A stretch of DNA of 64,000 nt from NCBI GenBank assembly GCA_026692665.1, contig JAPLOF010000026.1, positions 1-64,000 of the forward strand. The letters run 5' to 3'. Of this stretch, positions 51,004 through 63,331 are shown piece after piece. The translations under genes and the position numbers were made by a program. Within the stretch, counting starts at the first letter, position 1, and every line of letters begins with the position of its first letter. Under the pieces are notes generated by a model. The model saw only the letters and a list, made by a program, of their open reading frames with translations. It was not told where the DNA came from and did not search any database. The DNA comes from Planctomycetota bacterium. GTDB taxonomy: Bacteria; Planctomycetota; UBA1135; GCA-002686595.

Positions 51004-52241
51004 AATTGCGACGTGTGCGGATCGAGGACCTGGGCAAGCTCCGAGTCGAGCCTATCGATGGCGCCACGTTGCTCGAGGCCGGCCGGATCGTGGATGACGT
51101 GCGCGCGCGCGGCTGGGCGGCGCTGGACGAGCACGCACGCCGGCTCGGCGACGGCGAGCCGCGCTGGATCCCGCGCGCCGAACTCGAAGTCTCGTTCGCG
51201 GCCGTCGCGGCCGGGACACGTGAGCTGTTGAAGCGCACCGCGTCGCGCATCGCGCGCTTCGCGGCGGCGCAGCGGTCGGCGTTGACCGACCTCACCTGCG
51301 CGGTCGATGGGGGCCGTGCCGGCCACGACGTGCTGCCCGTGGAGAGCGCGGGCTGCTACGCGCCGGGCGGCCGGTTCCCGCTGCCGAGCTCGGTGCTCAT
51401 GACCGCAGTCACGGCGCGCGCGGCCGGCGTCGGCCGCGTGATCGTGGCGTCGCCGCGGCCGGCCGAGGTGACGCTCGTCGCCGCGTACGTCGGCGGTGCC
51501 GACGGCGTGCTCGCGGCCGGCGGCGCGCAGGCCATCGGCGCGCTGGCGTTCGGCGCCGGCCCCGTGGATCCGTGCGACGTCGTCGTCGGCCCGGGCAACC
51601 GCTGGGTCACGGCGGCGAAGCAGCGCGTCGCGGGATTCGTGGGGCTGGACATGCTGGCCGGTCCGAGCGAACTGGTCGTCGTGGCGGATGCCGGTTCGGA
51701 TCCCGCGCTGGTCGCCGCGGACCTGCTGGCGCAGGCGGAGCACGACACGGACGCGCTGCCGGTGCTCGTGAGCCTCGACGCGGAGTTCGTCGAAAGGGTC
51801 GAGGCTGAGCTCGAGCTGCAGCTCGCGACGCTGCCTACGGCGGCGATCGCGCGCGCGGCGCTCGCGAACGGCTTCGCGATCGTGGAGGCGGACACGGCGT
51901 GCGCCGCGCGGGCCGTGAACCAGCTCGCGCCCGAGCACCTCCAGATCGTCACGCGCGATCCGCGGGCCGTGGCGAACCTCGTCGAGCACGCCGGCGCCGT
52001 GTTCCTGGGGCCGCGGAGCGCCGAAGTGCTGGGCGACTACGGCGCCGGGCCGAACCACGTCCTGCCGACGAGCCGCGCGGCGCGCTCGCGCGCCGGCCTG
52101 TCGGTCTTCACGTTCCTGCGCGCGCGGACCTGGCTCGACCTCGACGATCCCGAGGAGATCGCGCGCGACGCCGCGGCACTCGCGCGGCTCGAGGGACTCG
52201 AAGGGCACGCTCGAGCCGCTGAGCGTCGCTGTCGGGCCTGA
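51000..52241 (+). CDS. hisD: histidinol dehydrogenase (HisD)
   Basis: A 413-residue zinc enzyme for the last two oxidations to histidine. Motifs: VESAGCYAPGGRFPLPSSVL, GGAQAIGALAFG, VGPGNRWVTAAK, DMLAGPSELVVVAD, zinc ligands Gln and His in LLAQAEHDTDA and Asp in GDYGAGPNHVLPT, the Glu-His general base in LAPEHLQIV, and the terminal zinc His in LEGHARA. GTG start overlaps the fusion gene by four bases, so the operon ends hisAIE-hisD, an order like the HIS4 domain order. Confidence 0.94.
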   Translation: MKLRRVRIEDLGKLRVEPIDGATLLEAGRIVDDVRARGWAALDEHARRLGDGEPRWIPRAELEVSFAAVAAGTRELLKRTASRIARFAAAQRSALTDLTCAVDGGRAGHDVLPVESAGCYAPGGRFPLPSSVLMTAVTARAAGVGRVIVASPRPAEVTLVAAYVGGADGVLAAGGAQAIGALAFGAGPVDPCDVVVGPGNRWVTAAKQRVAGFVGLDMLAGPSELVVVADAGSDPALVAADLLAQAEHDTDALPVLVSLDAEFVERVEAELELQLATLPTAAIARAALANGFAIVEADTACAARAVNQLAPEHLQIVTRDPRAVANLVEHAGAVFLGPRSAEVLGDYGAGPNHVLPTSRAARSRAGLSVFTFLRARTWLDLDDPEEIARDAAALARLEGLEGHARAAERRCRA

Positions 52242-52311
52242 TCGGCAGCTCCGCACGGGGCTACCGCCGAGTCTTGGGCGCGATTCGCTCGAGCGTGCGC
52301 CTGGAATCCTG

Positions 52312-52947
52312 CTAGGCGTCGCGCACGGGCACTGCGAAGAGCGCCTCGTAGTTCCGCCCGCCGACGGGCGCGGACACGATCAGGACCCACCGCACGCCGT
52401 CGTTCTTACGGCCGGGCTCGAGGTACTTGCCGCAACTCTTCGGGATCGCCAACTGCACCGGAATTCCGTGCCGCGAGGTGCCGTCGGCGACCTCGACCTT
52501 CGTGACGGATTCCCAGCGGATCTCGTCGCGCGAGCGCTTCGAGCCCGAGCCGATGTCGGACGTGAGACGCACCGACTCGACGCAGCGCATCCGCAGCAGG
52601 AAACCACCCGGAGGCTCGAGGTCCCGTGCCGTCAGGATGCGGCCCCGCAGCGTGCCTCCCACGGCGACGCGGTCGCCCTCCATCTCGAAGCAGGACGCGC
52701 CGAATCGTCGTTGCTGGATGCTGCCGCGCACGCCCTTCACCGTCTGGACGATGCCGAAACCGGCCAGCACGACGGGCACGAGCACCATCGGGTTGAACGA
52801 GGGCGAATCGAAGTCGAACTCGAGCGGGAGGTGGAACCACAAGACGATCCCGGCTGCGGCGGCGAGAGCCAGGACCGCCCCGAACCAGGCCGACGAGGTG
52901 TGCGTCGGCGTGGCGTCCTCGATGGGATGGATGCGGGGGGTGCTCAT
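52312..52947 (-). CDS. membrane protein with DUF3592-like region
   Basis: A 211-residue protein with two helices near the N-terminus (WFGAVLALAAAAGIVLWFHL and MVLVPVVLAGFGIVQTV), then a soluble beta-rich region (RRFGASCFEMEGDRVAVGGTL, RGRILTA, LRMRCVESVRL, IRWESVTKV, IPVQLAIP, ALFAVPV). The pattern 'GG.L.G.I...' plus 'CV..V' and a final 'VPV' strand recurs in bacterial DUF3592-type membrane proteins of unknown function. It is convergent with hisD (70 bp) and divergent from the toxin-antitoxin pair. Function unknown. Confidence 0.75.
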   Translation of the reverse strand: MSTPRIHPIEDATPTHTSSAWFGAVLALAAAAGIVLWFHLPLEFDFDSPSFNPMVLVPVVLAGFGIVQTVKGVRGSIQQRRFGASCFEMEGDRVAVGGTLRGRILTARDLEPPGGFLLRMRCVESVRLTSDIGSGSKRSRDEIRWESVTKVEVADGTSRHGIPVQLAIPKSCGKYLEPGRKNDGVRWVLIVSAPVGGRNYEALFAVPVRDA

Positions 52948-53034
52948 GGGCTCGGTAGGAGCATCCGGGCCGGGGGTCGGGCGTTAGCACCGGTCTGGAG
53001 CCAACTTCGGCCTGGCTGAGACTTGGTCGATAAG

Positions 53035-53681
<647 letters not shown>

Positions 53682-53689
53682 ACAAGGGC

Positions 53690-53720
53690 GGCAGGTCGGT
53701 CACCGACCGATCCGCCTGCC
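53690..53720 (+). terminator. hairpin after the toxin gene
   Basis: GGCAGG and CCTGCC enclose an inner GGTCGG tca CCGACC stem, in the 45-bp gap between the toxin stop and the convergent lipoprotein gene. No T-run. Bidirectional termination is likely but not certain. Confidence 0.45.
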
Positions 53721-53726
53721 GTGCGG

Positions 53727-54449
53727 TCAGCGCTCTCGCGGAAGCGCCGCTCGTTGGCCGGGAGTTCCGATCCACTGCTCGGATTGGACGAGTTCATCGA
53801 TGAGCCTCCCGATGCGGTCGACGCTCGCGTGCCAGATCGTGTCGAGGCTCGTGGCTACCTGACCGCACTCGCGTCCGGACCGCATGTCGAGGAACCGCCG
53901 CGATGACTTCCCGACGAGCAGTGTCACCCCGGTGCCGGGGGAGTCGCGCATCTTCGCTCGGCAACGGTGCTCGTGGCGCAGGTAGTCCAGCGCTTCCAAC
54001 TCGCGCAGGATCGGCTCGAGCCTCGCGGGGTCGATCCTGGCGTCGATCGCCTCCGTGCGCATGACGTACTCGTACCCCTCGTACCGAACCGTCCCATCGC
54101 CGCTCACGCGCACCGTATAGACGGGGCAGGTGCCAAGGCACCACGTCCGCTCGAGAGTGAGTTCGACGTCGGCGATCCGCGGCGCGGGGCCTCCCGGCGT
54201 CTCGGCGAGCCCGGGGAAGGTCGGCGCGACGGGCGCCACGGGCGTGCGCGTCGTGTCGGCATGCGCAGTCTCGGCGAGCGGCGTCACGGTCGGCGGCAGC
54301 TCGGCGAGCTCCGCTTCGCGCACGGAAGATGCGACCGGCGGATGCTGGACGGGCTCCGCTCCGCTCGCGACGGGCGACTCCCCGCAGCCAGCGAGCGCCC
54401 CGAGGGTCAGGCCTAGCAGGGCGTCGGAGAGCGCGCGCTTCATCGCCAT
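53727..54449 (-). CDS. DUF6438 lipoprotein, copy B
   Basis: A 240-residue lipoprotein. ATG 54449 gives a signal with lipobox (LLGLTLGALAGC). A Pro/Thr/Glu-rich spacer to about residue 85 is followed by DUF6438: DVELTLERTWCLGTCPVYTV, VSGDGTVRYEGYEYV, and helices with LDYLRHEHRCR. The Cys pair CLGTC plus later Cys could form disulfides. The upstream gene (54457-55077) is a paralogue, 8 bp away, so this is a tandem duplication. Function of DUF6438 is not known; position and anchor suggest a periplasmic role. Confidence 0.8.
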   Translation of the reverse strand: MAMKRALSDALLGLTLGALAGCGESPVASGAEPVQHPPVASSVREAELAELPPTVTPLAETAHADTTRTPVAPVAPTFPGLAETPGGPAPRIADVELTLERTWCLGTCPVYTVRVSGDGTVRYEGYEYVMRTEAIDARIDPARLEPILRELEALDYLRHEHRCRAKMRDSPGTGVTLLVGKSSRRFLDMRSGRECGQVATSLDTIWHASVDRIGRLIDELVQSEQWIGTPGQRAALPRER

Positions 54450-54456
54450 GAGACGC

Positions 54457-55077
54457 TCAGTTTCCCTCGTCACCCGCTGGACGCCGCTGCTCGAGCGTGC
54501 CGATCCACTGCTCGACGTGGACGAGCTCGTCGACGAGCTTGCCGATCCGGTCGATGCCGGCGTGCCACGTCGGGTCGACACCCAGCGAATCGGAGCCGCA
54601 CTCGTTGCCGAAGAACTGGTCGCAAACGGTTCGCGAAGTCGCACCGACGCGCAGCGTGATCGTCGTGCCCGGCGAGTCCCAGATCCGCGAGCGGCACGTG
54701 TGCTCGTGCCGCAGGAGATCGATCGCTTCCATCTCGCGCAGGAGCGGTTCGAGCAGGGCCGGGTCGATCTTCGTCTCGGCGCGCGCGGTGCTCTGGACGT
54801 GCGCGCGTCCCTCGTAGACGACGGCTCCGTCACCCCGGACGACAACCGTGTAGACGGGACACCAGCCGTAGCAGTACGTCCGGTCCAGCGTGATCTCCAC
54901 GTCGGCGATCTCCGGCGCGGGCCCGCCCTTCGTCTCGGCGAGTCCTGGGAAGGTCGGGCCGGCGTGCGTCGGCGCGATCGACGAGGACTGGACGGGTTCC
55001 GTTCCGCTCGGGGCGGGTGACTCGTCGCAGCCGGCGAGGACCGCGAGCGCGAGCAAGGGCCAAGGGAAGCGGCTCAT
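54457..55077 (-). CDS. DUF6438 lipoprotein, copy A
   Basis: A 206-residue lipoprotein (MSRFPWPLLALAVLAGC) with DUF6438: DVEITLDRTYCYGWCPVYTV, GDGAVVYEGRAHV, IDLLRHEHTCRS. It aligns along its whole mature length with its downstream neighbour, including FPGLAETKGGPAPEIADVE versus FPGLAETPGGPAPRIADVE and the ends WHAGIDRIGKLVDELV versus WHASVDRIGRLIDELV. It lacks the longer spacer of copy B. Likely same operon. Function unknown. Confidence 0.82.
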   Translation of the reverse strand: MSRFPWPLLALAVLAGCDESPAPSGTEPVQSSSIAPTHAGPTFPGLAETKGGPAPEIADVEITLDRTYCYGWCPVYTVVVRGDGAVVYEGRAHVQSTARAETKIDPALLEPLLREMEAIDLLRHEHTCRSRIWDSPGTTITLRVGATSRTVCDQFFGNECGSDSLGVDPTWHAGIDRIGKLVDELVHVEQWIGTLEQRRPAGDEGN

Positions 55078-55092
55078 GACCGACCCTATCCG

Positions 55093-55123
55093 CCGCGCGC
55101 GGGCCGGTGACCCGCGCGCGCGG
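55093..55123 (-). terminator. GC-rich hairpin after carB
   Basis: CCGCGCGCGGG ccggtga CCCGCGCGCGCGG, an 11-bp stem on the minus strand directly after the carB stop and before the DUF6438 genes. No T-run, so Rho-independent action is uncertain. Confidence 0.5.
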
Positions 55124-55129
55124 AATTCG

Positions 55130-58375
<3,246 letters not shown>

Positions 58376-58581
58376 CGGCGGGGAGGGGGGCAACGCGCGG
58401 CGGCGTCAGGCGTCAGGTTGGCGCGGAGCGCGGCAGGGGGCGGGGGGCTGCCGAGGATCCGAACGCGTGGGCGTAAACTACACGATTGAACCAAGTGCGG
58501 GCGGGGGCTGTCGACGGCCCGCCCGCGACTCCCGGAAAGACTGGGGCTCGAGCCTCGGAACGGCCGATACAGCCGCTACGC

Positions 58582-59361
58582 ATGTCCCGCGTCCTGGTCG
58601 CCACCCTGCTCGCCGCCGCGCTGGCCGGTTGTTCCGCCCCCCGCCTGGCCGTGGAGCCGCGGGTTGCCCGGCCCAGCGTTTCGGGCCACGTCGCGTCCGC
58701 CGCCCCCGGCGACCCGCTGACCTCGAACGACATCGCGGGCGACCTGAACCTGGAAGAGGACGACGCGGCGCCGGGGGTGCGCGCGGACCTCGAATTCGGT
58801 TCGCCGCACGTCGTGCTGGCCTGGTCGCGGTCGGAGAACGAGGGCGACGGGACGCTCACCGGGCAGATCGCGGACGATGGCGTCGTCCTGACGGCGGGCA
58901 CGGACGTCGCGACGAGCGTCGACCTCGGCCTCTTCTCCGCCCTGGTCACGTTCGACCTCGTGCCGAGCGAGACGTTCGAGCTTGGACTCGGGTTCGGTCT
59001 GCACGTCGCGGACCTCGAAGCGGACGTCGTCTCGCGGGAAGTCGGCAACCCGGGGAGGGTCCGCCTGGACACCACGATCCCGATCCCCGTGCTCGCGCTC
59101 CAGGCCGGCGCCGAGTTCGGCCGCTTCGAGATCTCCGGGCTGCTGTCGGGCATCTACTACGCGGCCGACGGAGACGAGGCGACGTTCTACGACGTGGACC
59201 TCGGCGCGCGGTTCCGCATCCTGGGTGAGAGCGTGGCGGGCTCGATCGCTGCCGGATGGCACTACACGCGCCTCGACGCCGAGTACGCGGACAGCAACGA
59301 CAACGCGGACGTCGATCTGCGGCTCTCGGGGCCGTACCTCGGGCTCACGATCAGCTTCTGA
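58582..59361 (+). CDS. outer-membrane-type beta-barrel lipoprotein
   Basis: A 259-residue protein. ATG 58582 gives a lipoprotein signal (MSRVLVATLLAAALAGC). The mature part is a run of amphipathic beta-strands (ADLEFGSPHVVLAWSRS, VDLGLFSALVTFDLVP, FELGLGFGLHVADLEAD, VDLGARFRILGESV, GSIAAGWHYTRLDAEYA) ending LRLSGPYLGLTISF, with the final aromatic residue typical of outer-membrane barrels. About eight to ten strands. A lipid anchor on a small barrel is uncommon. Divergent from carB; function unknown. Confidence 0.72.
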   Translation: MSRVLVATLLAAALAGCSAPRLAVEPRVARPSVSGHVASAAPGDPLTSNDIAGDLNLEEDDAAPGVRADLEFGSPHVVLAWSRSENEGDGTLTGQIADDGVVLTAGTDVATSVDLGLFSALVTFDLVPSETFELGLGFGLHVADLEADVVSREVGNPGRVRLDTTIPIPVLALQAGAEFGRFEISGLLSGIYYAADGDEATFYDVDLGARFRILGESVAGSIAAGWHYTRLDAEYADSNDNADVDLRLSGPYLGLTISF

Positions 59362-59379
59362 GGCGGGCCGCGGCGCGCG

Positions 59380-60486
59380 TCAGGAGCGCGCGGCGAGCTC
59401 GATCGCGGCGCGCACGGCGGATTCCGGCAGCTCCACGTCGCGGACGACCGCGCCCGGTCCGAACGGAACCACGTAGAGCGGCACGCCCGTGCGCGACTTC
59501 TTGTCGCGCGCCATCGCGGCGACGAGGGCGTCGGCCGGCAGAGAGACCGAGTAGCGCCGTCGCAGCGCGTCCAGGTCGGCCGGCACGTCGAGGTCGCGGA
59601 GGAGCGCGCGCAAGCTCTCGACGAAGCCCGGATCGACGCCCAGTCCCGCGATACGGCCCGATTCCGCGGCCAGTCCGAGGCCCACCGCGACGGCGATTCC
59701 GTGCGGAACGCGGCCGAAACCCGCCGCGTGCTCGATCGCGTGCGCGAACGTGTGGCCCAGGTTGAGGAGCTTGCGATCGCCCTTCTCGAACGGGTCGCGC
59801 GCGACGATGCGGGCCTTCGCGGTCACGCACGACTCGACGATTTCCGCGAGCACGTCGGGATCGCGCCGCGCGATGCCGGGTTGCAGCGCCGAGAGCCTGC
59901 CGAAGAGCGGCCCGTCGATCACGGCGGTCTTCACGACCTCCCCGAGCCCGGATCGATACTCGTCGTCGGGGAGAGTGGCCAGGAACCGTGTGTCGGCGTA
60001 GACCTCGACCGGCTGGTGGAAGAGTCCCGCGAGGTTCTTGCCGCCGGCGAGGTTCACGGCGGTCTTGCCGCCGACCGACGAGTCGACCATCGCGAGCAGC
60101 GTGGTCGGAACCTGCACGTACGGGATCCCGCGATGGAAGAGTCCGGCAGCGAGCCCGCCCAGGTCGCCGACCACGCCTCCGCCGAACGCGATCAGGCCGG
60201 AACGACGGTCGCACCCGGCCGCGACCAGCGCGTCGAGGACGCGCTCCAGCGTCGAAAAGCTCTTCGAATCCTCGCCCGCGGGGACCGCGTGGATCGTGCC
60301 GTTCGGCCAGCCACGCGCGATGTCGCCGAAGAGACGCTCGACGTTGGCGTCGGTCAGGACGAACGCGCGTGACCAGCCTTCCTCGCGCTGCGCGACCACG
60401 CCCACGAGACCCGCGCCGACGTGCACCGAGTACGGCGGTTCGACCGCAACACGAACGACGCGCGGTTGCGGGCTGGGCGCTTTCAC
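59380..60486 (-). CDS. aroB: 3-dehydroquinate synthase (AroB)
   Basis: A 368-residue AroB, second step of the shikimate pathway (DAHP to dehydroquinate, NAD and Zn dependent). Motifs: FGGGVVGDLGGLAAGLFHRG (NAD binding), PTTLLAMVDSSVGGKTAVNL, SGLGEVVKTAVI with the Glu zinc ligand, and the zinc His residues in LLNLGHTFAHAIEH and VPHGIAVAVGL. GTG 60486 overlaps the stop of the upstream peptidase C26 gene (GTGA), so the pair is cotranscribed although the link between the two functions is not obvious. Confidence 0.94.
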   Translation of the reverse strand: MKAPSPQPRVVRVAVEPPYSVHVGAGLVGVVAQREEGWSRAFVLTDANVERLFGDIARGWPNGTIHAVPAGEDSKSFSTLERVLDALVAAGCDRRSGLIAFGGGVVGDLGGLAAGLFHRGIPYVQVPTTLLAMVDSSVGGKTAVNLAGGKNLAGLFHQPVEVYADTRFLATLPDDEYRSGLGEVVKTAVIDGPLFGRLSALQPGIARRDPDVLAEIVESCVTAKARIVARDPFEKGDRKLLNLGHTFAHAIEHAAGFGRVPHGIAVAVGLGLAAESGRIAGLGVDPGFVESLRALLRDLDVPADLDALRRRYSVSLPADALVAAMARDKKSRTGVPLYVVPFGPGAVVRDVELPESAVRAAIELAARS

Positions 60487-61208
60487 GAGCGAAGCGCGAT
60501 GGCGCGATTCGTCGCCGCGATCGCCGCCGCGCCGACGAGACCCTGGAACAACCGGTCGTGCGCGCTGCCCTCCGGGGCGAGCTCCGGATGCCACTGCACG
60601 CCGATCGCGTACGGATGTCCGTCGCGTTCGATCGCCTCGACGAGCCCCTCGTCGTCGCGCGCCACGACGCGCCAGGGCCCGCCGACGGACTCCAGGGCCT
60701 GATGGTGCCGCGACACGACGTCGACCTGCGCTTCCCGCAGGATGCGCGCCAATTTCGAGCCCTCGAGCACGCGCACGGCGTGCACGGCGCCGCCGCGGTG
60801 TTCCTGACGACCGGGCCATTCCTCCGGGATGTGCTGGATCATGCGTCCGCCTTCGGCGAGCCCGAGGAGCTGCATGCCGTAGCAGATGCCCAGCACGGGA
60901 ACTCCCCGCTGCACGACGGCGCGTGCCAGCAGGAAGTCGAAATCCTGCTTCGCCGACGGAGTCAGCGTCGCGCTCGGGTGCACGGGGCCCAGTCCGATGC
61001 GCGCCGTGTCGAAGTCGTCGCCACCCGACAGCACGACACCGTCGACGCGCTCGACGAGCCGCTCGACGTCGCTCGGACCTCCGCAAGGCGGGATCGCGAC
61101 CGGCACGCCGCCGGCCTTGAGCACGGCGTCCGCATAGCGCGTCGCGAGCTCGAGCTTCGGCTTCTCGCCCGTCGCGAGGAGGCCGTTGATGGCGATGAGA
61201 GGGCGCAT
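60483..61208 (-). CDS. gamma-glutamyl-gamma-aminobutyrate hydrolase-type peptidase C26
   Basis: A 241-residue class I glutamine-amidotransferase-like hydrolase (PuuD family). Catalytic Cys in VLGICYGMQLL, His-Glu in VQWHPELAPEG, plus the family marks VVLSGGDDFDTARIG and VSRHHQALES. The PuuD group splits gamma-glutamyl-GABA in putrescine breakdown, but many relatives have other gamma-glutamyl substrates, so the substrate is left open. ATG 61208. It overlaps aroB. No other puu gene is near. Confidence 0.88.
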   Translation of the reverse strand: MRPLIAINGLLATGEKPKLELATRYADAVLKAGGVPVAIPPCGGPSDVERLVERVDGVVLSGGDDFDTARIGLGPVHPSATLTPSAKQDFDFLLARAVVQRGVPVLGICYGMQLLGLAEGGRMIQHIPEEWPGRQEHRGGAVHAVRVLEGSKLARILREAQVDVVSRHHQALESVGGPWRVVARDDEGLVEAIERDGHPYAIGVQWHPELAPEGSAHDRLFQGLVGAAAIAATNRAIALRS

Positions 61209-61625
61209 GGGATACGTGGGTTCCTGGGGCGATTCACGGGGCGGGTGAGGTGCCCGAGCTGGGTGGACGCAGCGCGCTCCCCGGATCCCGGCCGTGAAGG
61301 TAGCCGACGGCGACCGGCCTCCGAGGCGCGTGCCACTCGGAACCAGGGTCTCGAGCACCGCTCCGGTCCGCTCGATGCCCGGCCGGCGGCGAGGGTGTTC
61401 GGGCTCGGGCGGCGGCGGACGTCGAGCGAGGGTGGATCCCGGGGGGGGCCTGTGAAACTCGGTACCCGCCGATGGCGGCGCGGCCGGTGCCTGGAGAGGA
61501 TCCGAGGCGGCCGTCCCGGGTCGGGAGCGGCCGGGAGCGACGTCGAGCCCGATTCCCGGTAACGCCCGGAGCCGCTCCCGCGGAGAGGGTCGATCGCTCG
61601 CGAATCCCGCATCAGGACCCAGACC
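61209..61625. other. 417-bp divergent intergenic region
   Basis: Between the peptidase C26 gene (minus) and the arylsulfotransferase-like gene (plus). It must contain both promoters, but no clear -35/-10 pair was found. A nine-G run lies near 61441. No coding frame is credible. Confidence 0.4.
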
Positions 61626-63254
61626 ATGACACGAACCCTGCGACTCCTCTCGCTTGCCGTTGCCCTGCTCCTCGGAGGGCGGGCTCTTGCCCAGGGCGTC
61701 GACACGTCGCCGCCGACCTTCCTGGCCCAGCCGGTCGTGTCGCTGAACACGAACCCCGCCGCGCCTCTCACGGTGCGCCTCCAGGTCACGAGCAACGAGC
61801 CCGTCGTCGTGGAGGTCTACGTGCGCGAGGCGACGCGGATCTTCCGTTTCCTCGCGACCCCGCAGTTCGCCGCGACGCAGGATCTGCCGCTCGCCGGGTT
61901 CCGGCCCAACCGCACGCACCGCATCACCGTGGCGATCCGCGACGCCGCGGGCAACCGCACGTTCTGGCCGCTGGGTTTCGTCGTGACGACGCCGGCTCTG
62001 CCGGCGAACTTCCCGCCGCTGCGGGTCGCGACGAGCTCCCCGACGCAGATGGAACCGGGCGTGACGTTGACGGCCCTGCGCTGGTCGAGCCCGACGCTGT
62101 CTGGTGTCGGCACGTACTGCGTCTACCTCGACGCGACGGGCCAGGTCGTGTGGCTGTACGAGACGGCGCTCGGGCTGCGCGACGCCATCCGCCTGCGCAA
62201 CGGCAACCTGCTGATCCACGCCAACAACCGGCTGGCTCAGGAGGTCGATCTGTTCGGGAACATCGTCACCCAGTGGTGGGCGGCGCGCATCAGCTCGGTC
62301 GGCGCACCGGCGGGCGCCATCCTCGTCGACTGCGACAGTTTCCACCACGAGCTGCACGAGTTGCCGGGAACCGAGACTGCGAACTTCATCGCGCTCTCGA
62401 CCGAGAAGCGGACGTACACGAACTACCCGACGAGCGAGACGGACACCACGCAAACGGCTCCGACCGCCGACGTCATCGGCGACGTCGTGGTCGAGTTCAA
62501 GCGCGACGGGACCCTCGTGCGCGAGTTCAAGGTGCTCGACGTCCTGGATCCGTACCGCCTGTGCTACGGCTCGCTGGCCAGCATCTACAACCAGCTCTAC
62601 GGCGGTGTCGTGACATTCGACTGGTCGCACGGGAACGCAGCGATTCTCGACGAGAACGACGACTCGTGGGTCCTCTCGCTGCGCCACCAGGACGCGGTCG
62701 TCAAGGTGCGGCGTTCCGACCACTCGATCGCGTGGATCCACGGTCCGCACGAGCGTTGGGGCGCCGCGTGGCAACAGTACCTGCTGACGCCGGTCGGCTT
62801 CCCGTTCGAGTGGAATTACCACCAGCATTCGCCGGACATGTCTGCAGGGGGGATGCTCACGATGTTCGACAACGGCAACTACCGCACGATTCCGCCGGTT
62901 CCCGCTCCGCCGACGGACCAGTGGTACAGCCGCGCCGTGAGGTTCCAGGTCGACCCGGTCGCCATGACGACGACTCAGGTCCTCGACTGGCGTGACTCGA
63001 CGCCGTTCTTCTCGGGGCAGTTCGGCGACGTCGACCCTCTTCCGCTCACGGGCAACTTCCTGGTCGTCGACGGGGCCAAGCAGATCACCGGCCTGAACAA
63101 GTCCTACTCGCGTGTCGTCGAGGTGCGCGATGCAGCGCCTGGGCAGCAGACGGTCTTCGAGGTCATCGTGAACGACCCGAACGAGCCCGCGCCGAATCCC
63201 TACAACTGGAACCTGTATCGCGCCGAGCGCTACCGCGGGATCTACCCGTTCTGA
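61626..63254 (+). CDS. arylsulfate sulfotransferase-like secreted protein
   Basis: A 542-residue exported protein (signal LLSLAVALLLGGRALAQ). Residues about 30-125 are an Ig/fibronectin-like domain (VTSNEPVVVEVYVREATRIF). The rest is a six-bladed propeller like ASST (Arylsulfotrans): FHHELHELPGTETANFIALS, TFDWSHGNAAILDENDDSWV followed by LSLRHQDAVVKV, WNYHQHSPDM. These match the places where ASST has its active-site His and Arg. ASST moves sulfate between phenols through a sulfo-His. Enzymatic activity is likely but not certain, since relatives can be structural. A strong terminator follows. Confidence 0.85.
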   Translation: MTRTLRLLSLAVALLLGGRALAQGVDTSPPTFLAQPVVSLNTNPAAPLTVRLQVTSNEPVVVEVYVREATRIFRFLATPQFAATQDLPLAGFRPNRTHRITVAIRDAAGNRTFWPLGFVVTTPALPANFPPLRVATSSPTQMEPGVTLTALRWSSPTLSGVGTYCVYLDATGQVVWLYETALGLRDAIRLRNGNLLIHANNRLAQEVDLFGNIVTQWWAARISSVGAPAGAILVDCDSFHHELHELPGTETANFIALSTEKRTYTNYPTSETDTTQTAPTADVIGDVVVEFKRDGTLVREFKVLDVLDPYRLCYGSLASIYNQLYGGVVTFDWSHGNAAILDENDDSWVLSLRHQDAVVKVRRSDHSIAWIHGPHERWGAAWQQYLLTPVGFPFEWNYHQHSPDMSAGGMLTMFDNGNYRTIPPVPAPPTDQWYSRAVRFQVDPVAMTTTQVLDWRDSTPFFSGQFGDVDPLPLTGNFLVVDGAKQITGLNKSYSRVVEVRDAAPGQQTVFEVIVNDPNEPAPNPYNWNLYRAERYRGIYPF

Positions 63255-63273
63255 TCGAAGCGCGGGGAACGAA

Positions 63274-63305
63274 CGGACGGAGCCGGGTCGAACCGGCTCC
63301 GTCCG
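63274..63305 (+). terminator. intrinsic terminator between convergent genes
   Basis: CGGACGGAGCCGG gtcgaa CCGGCTCCGTCCG, a perfect 13-bp stem followed by CTTTCATTCT. It lies 19 bp after the sulfotransferase-like gene and 26 bp before the stop of the convergent gene, and its symmetry allows action in both directions. Confidence 0.85.
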
Positions 63306-63331
63306 CTTTCATTCTCGGCCGACTCCGCGGA

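Noticed and set aside
63274-63305. Possible third copy of the 197-bp inverted-repeat element (ACGGAGCCGG ... CCGGCTCCGT)
   Set aside because: Only ten bases resemble its ends, the loop is 6 bases and a T-rich tail follows; it is an ordinary terminator.
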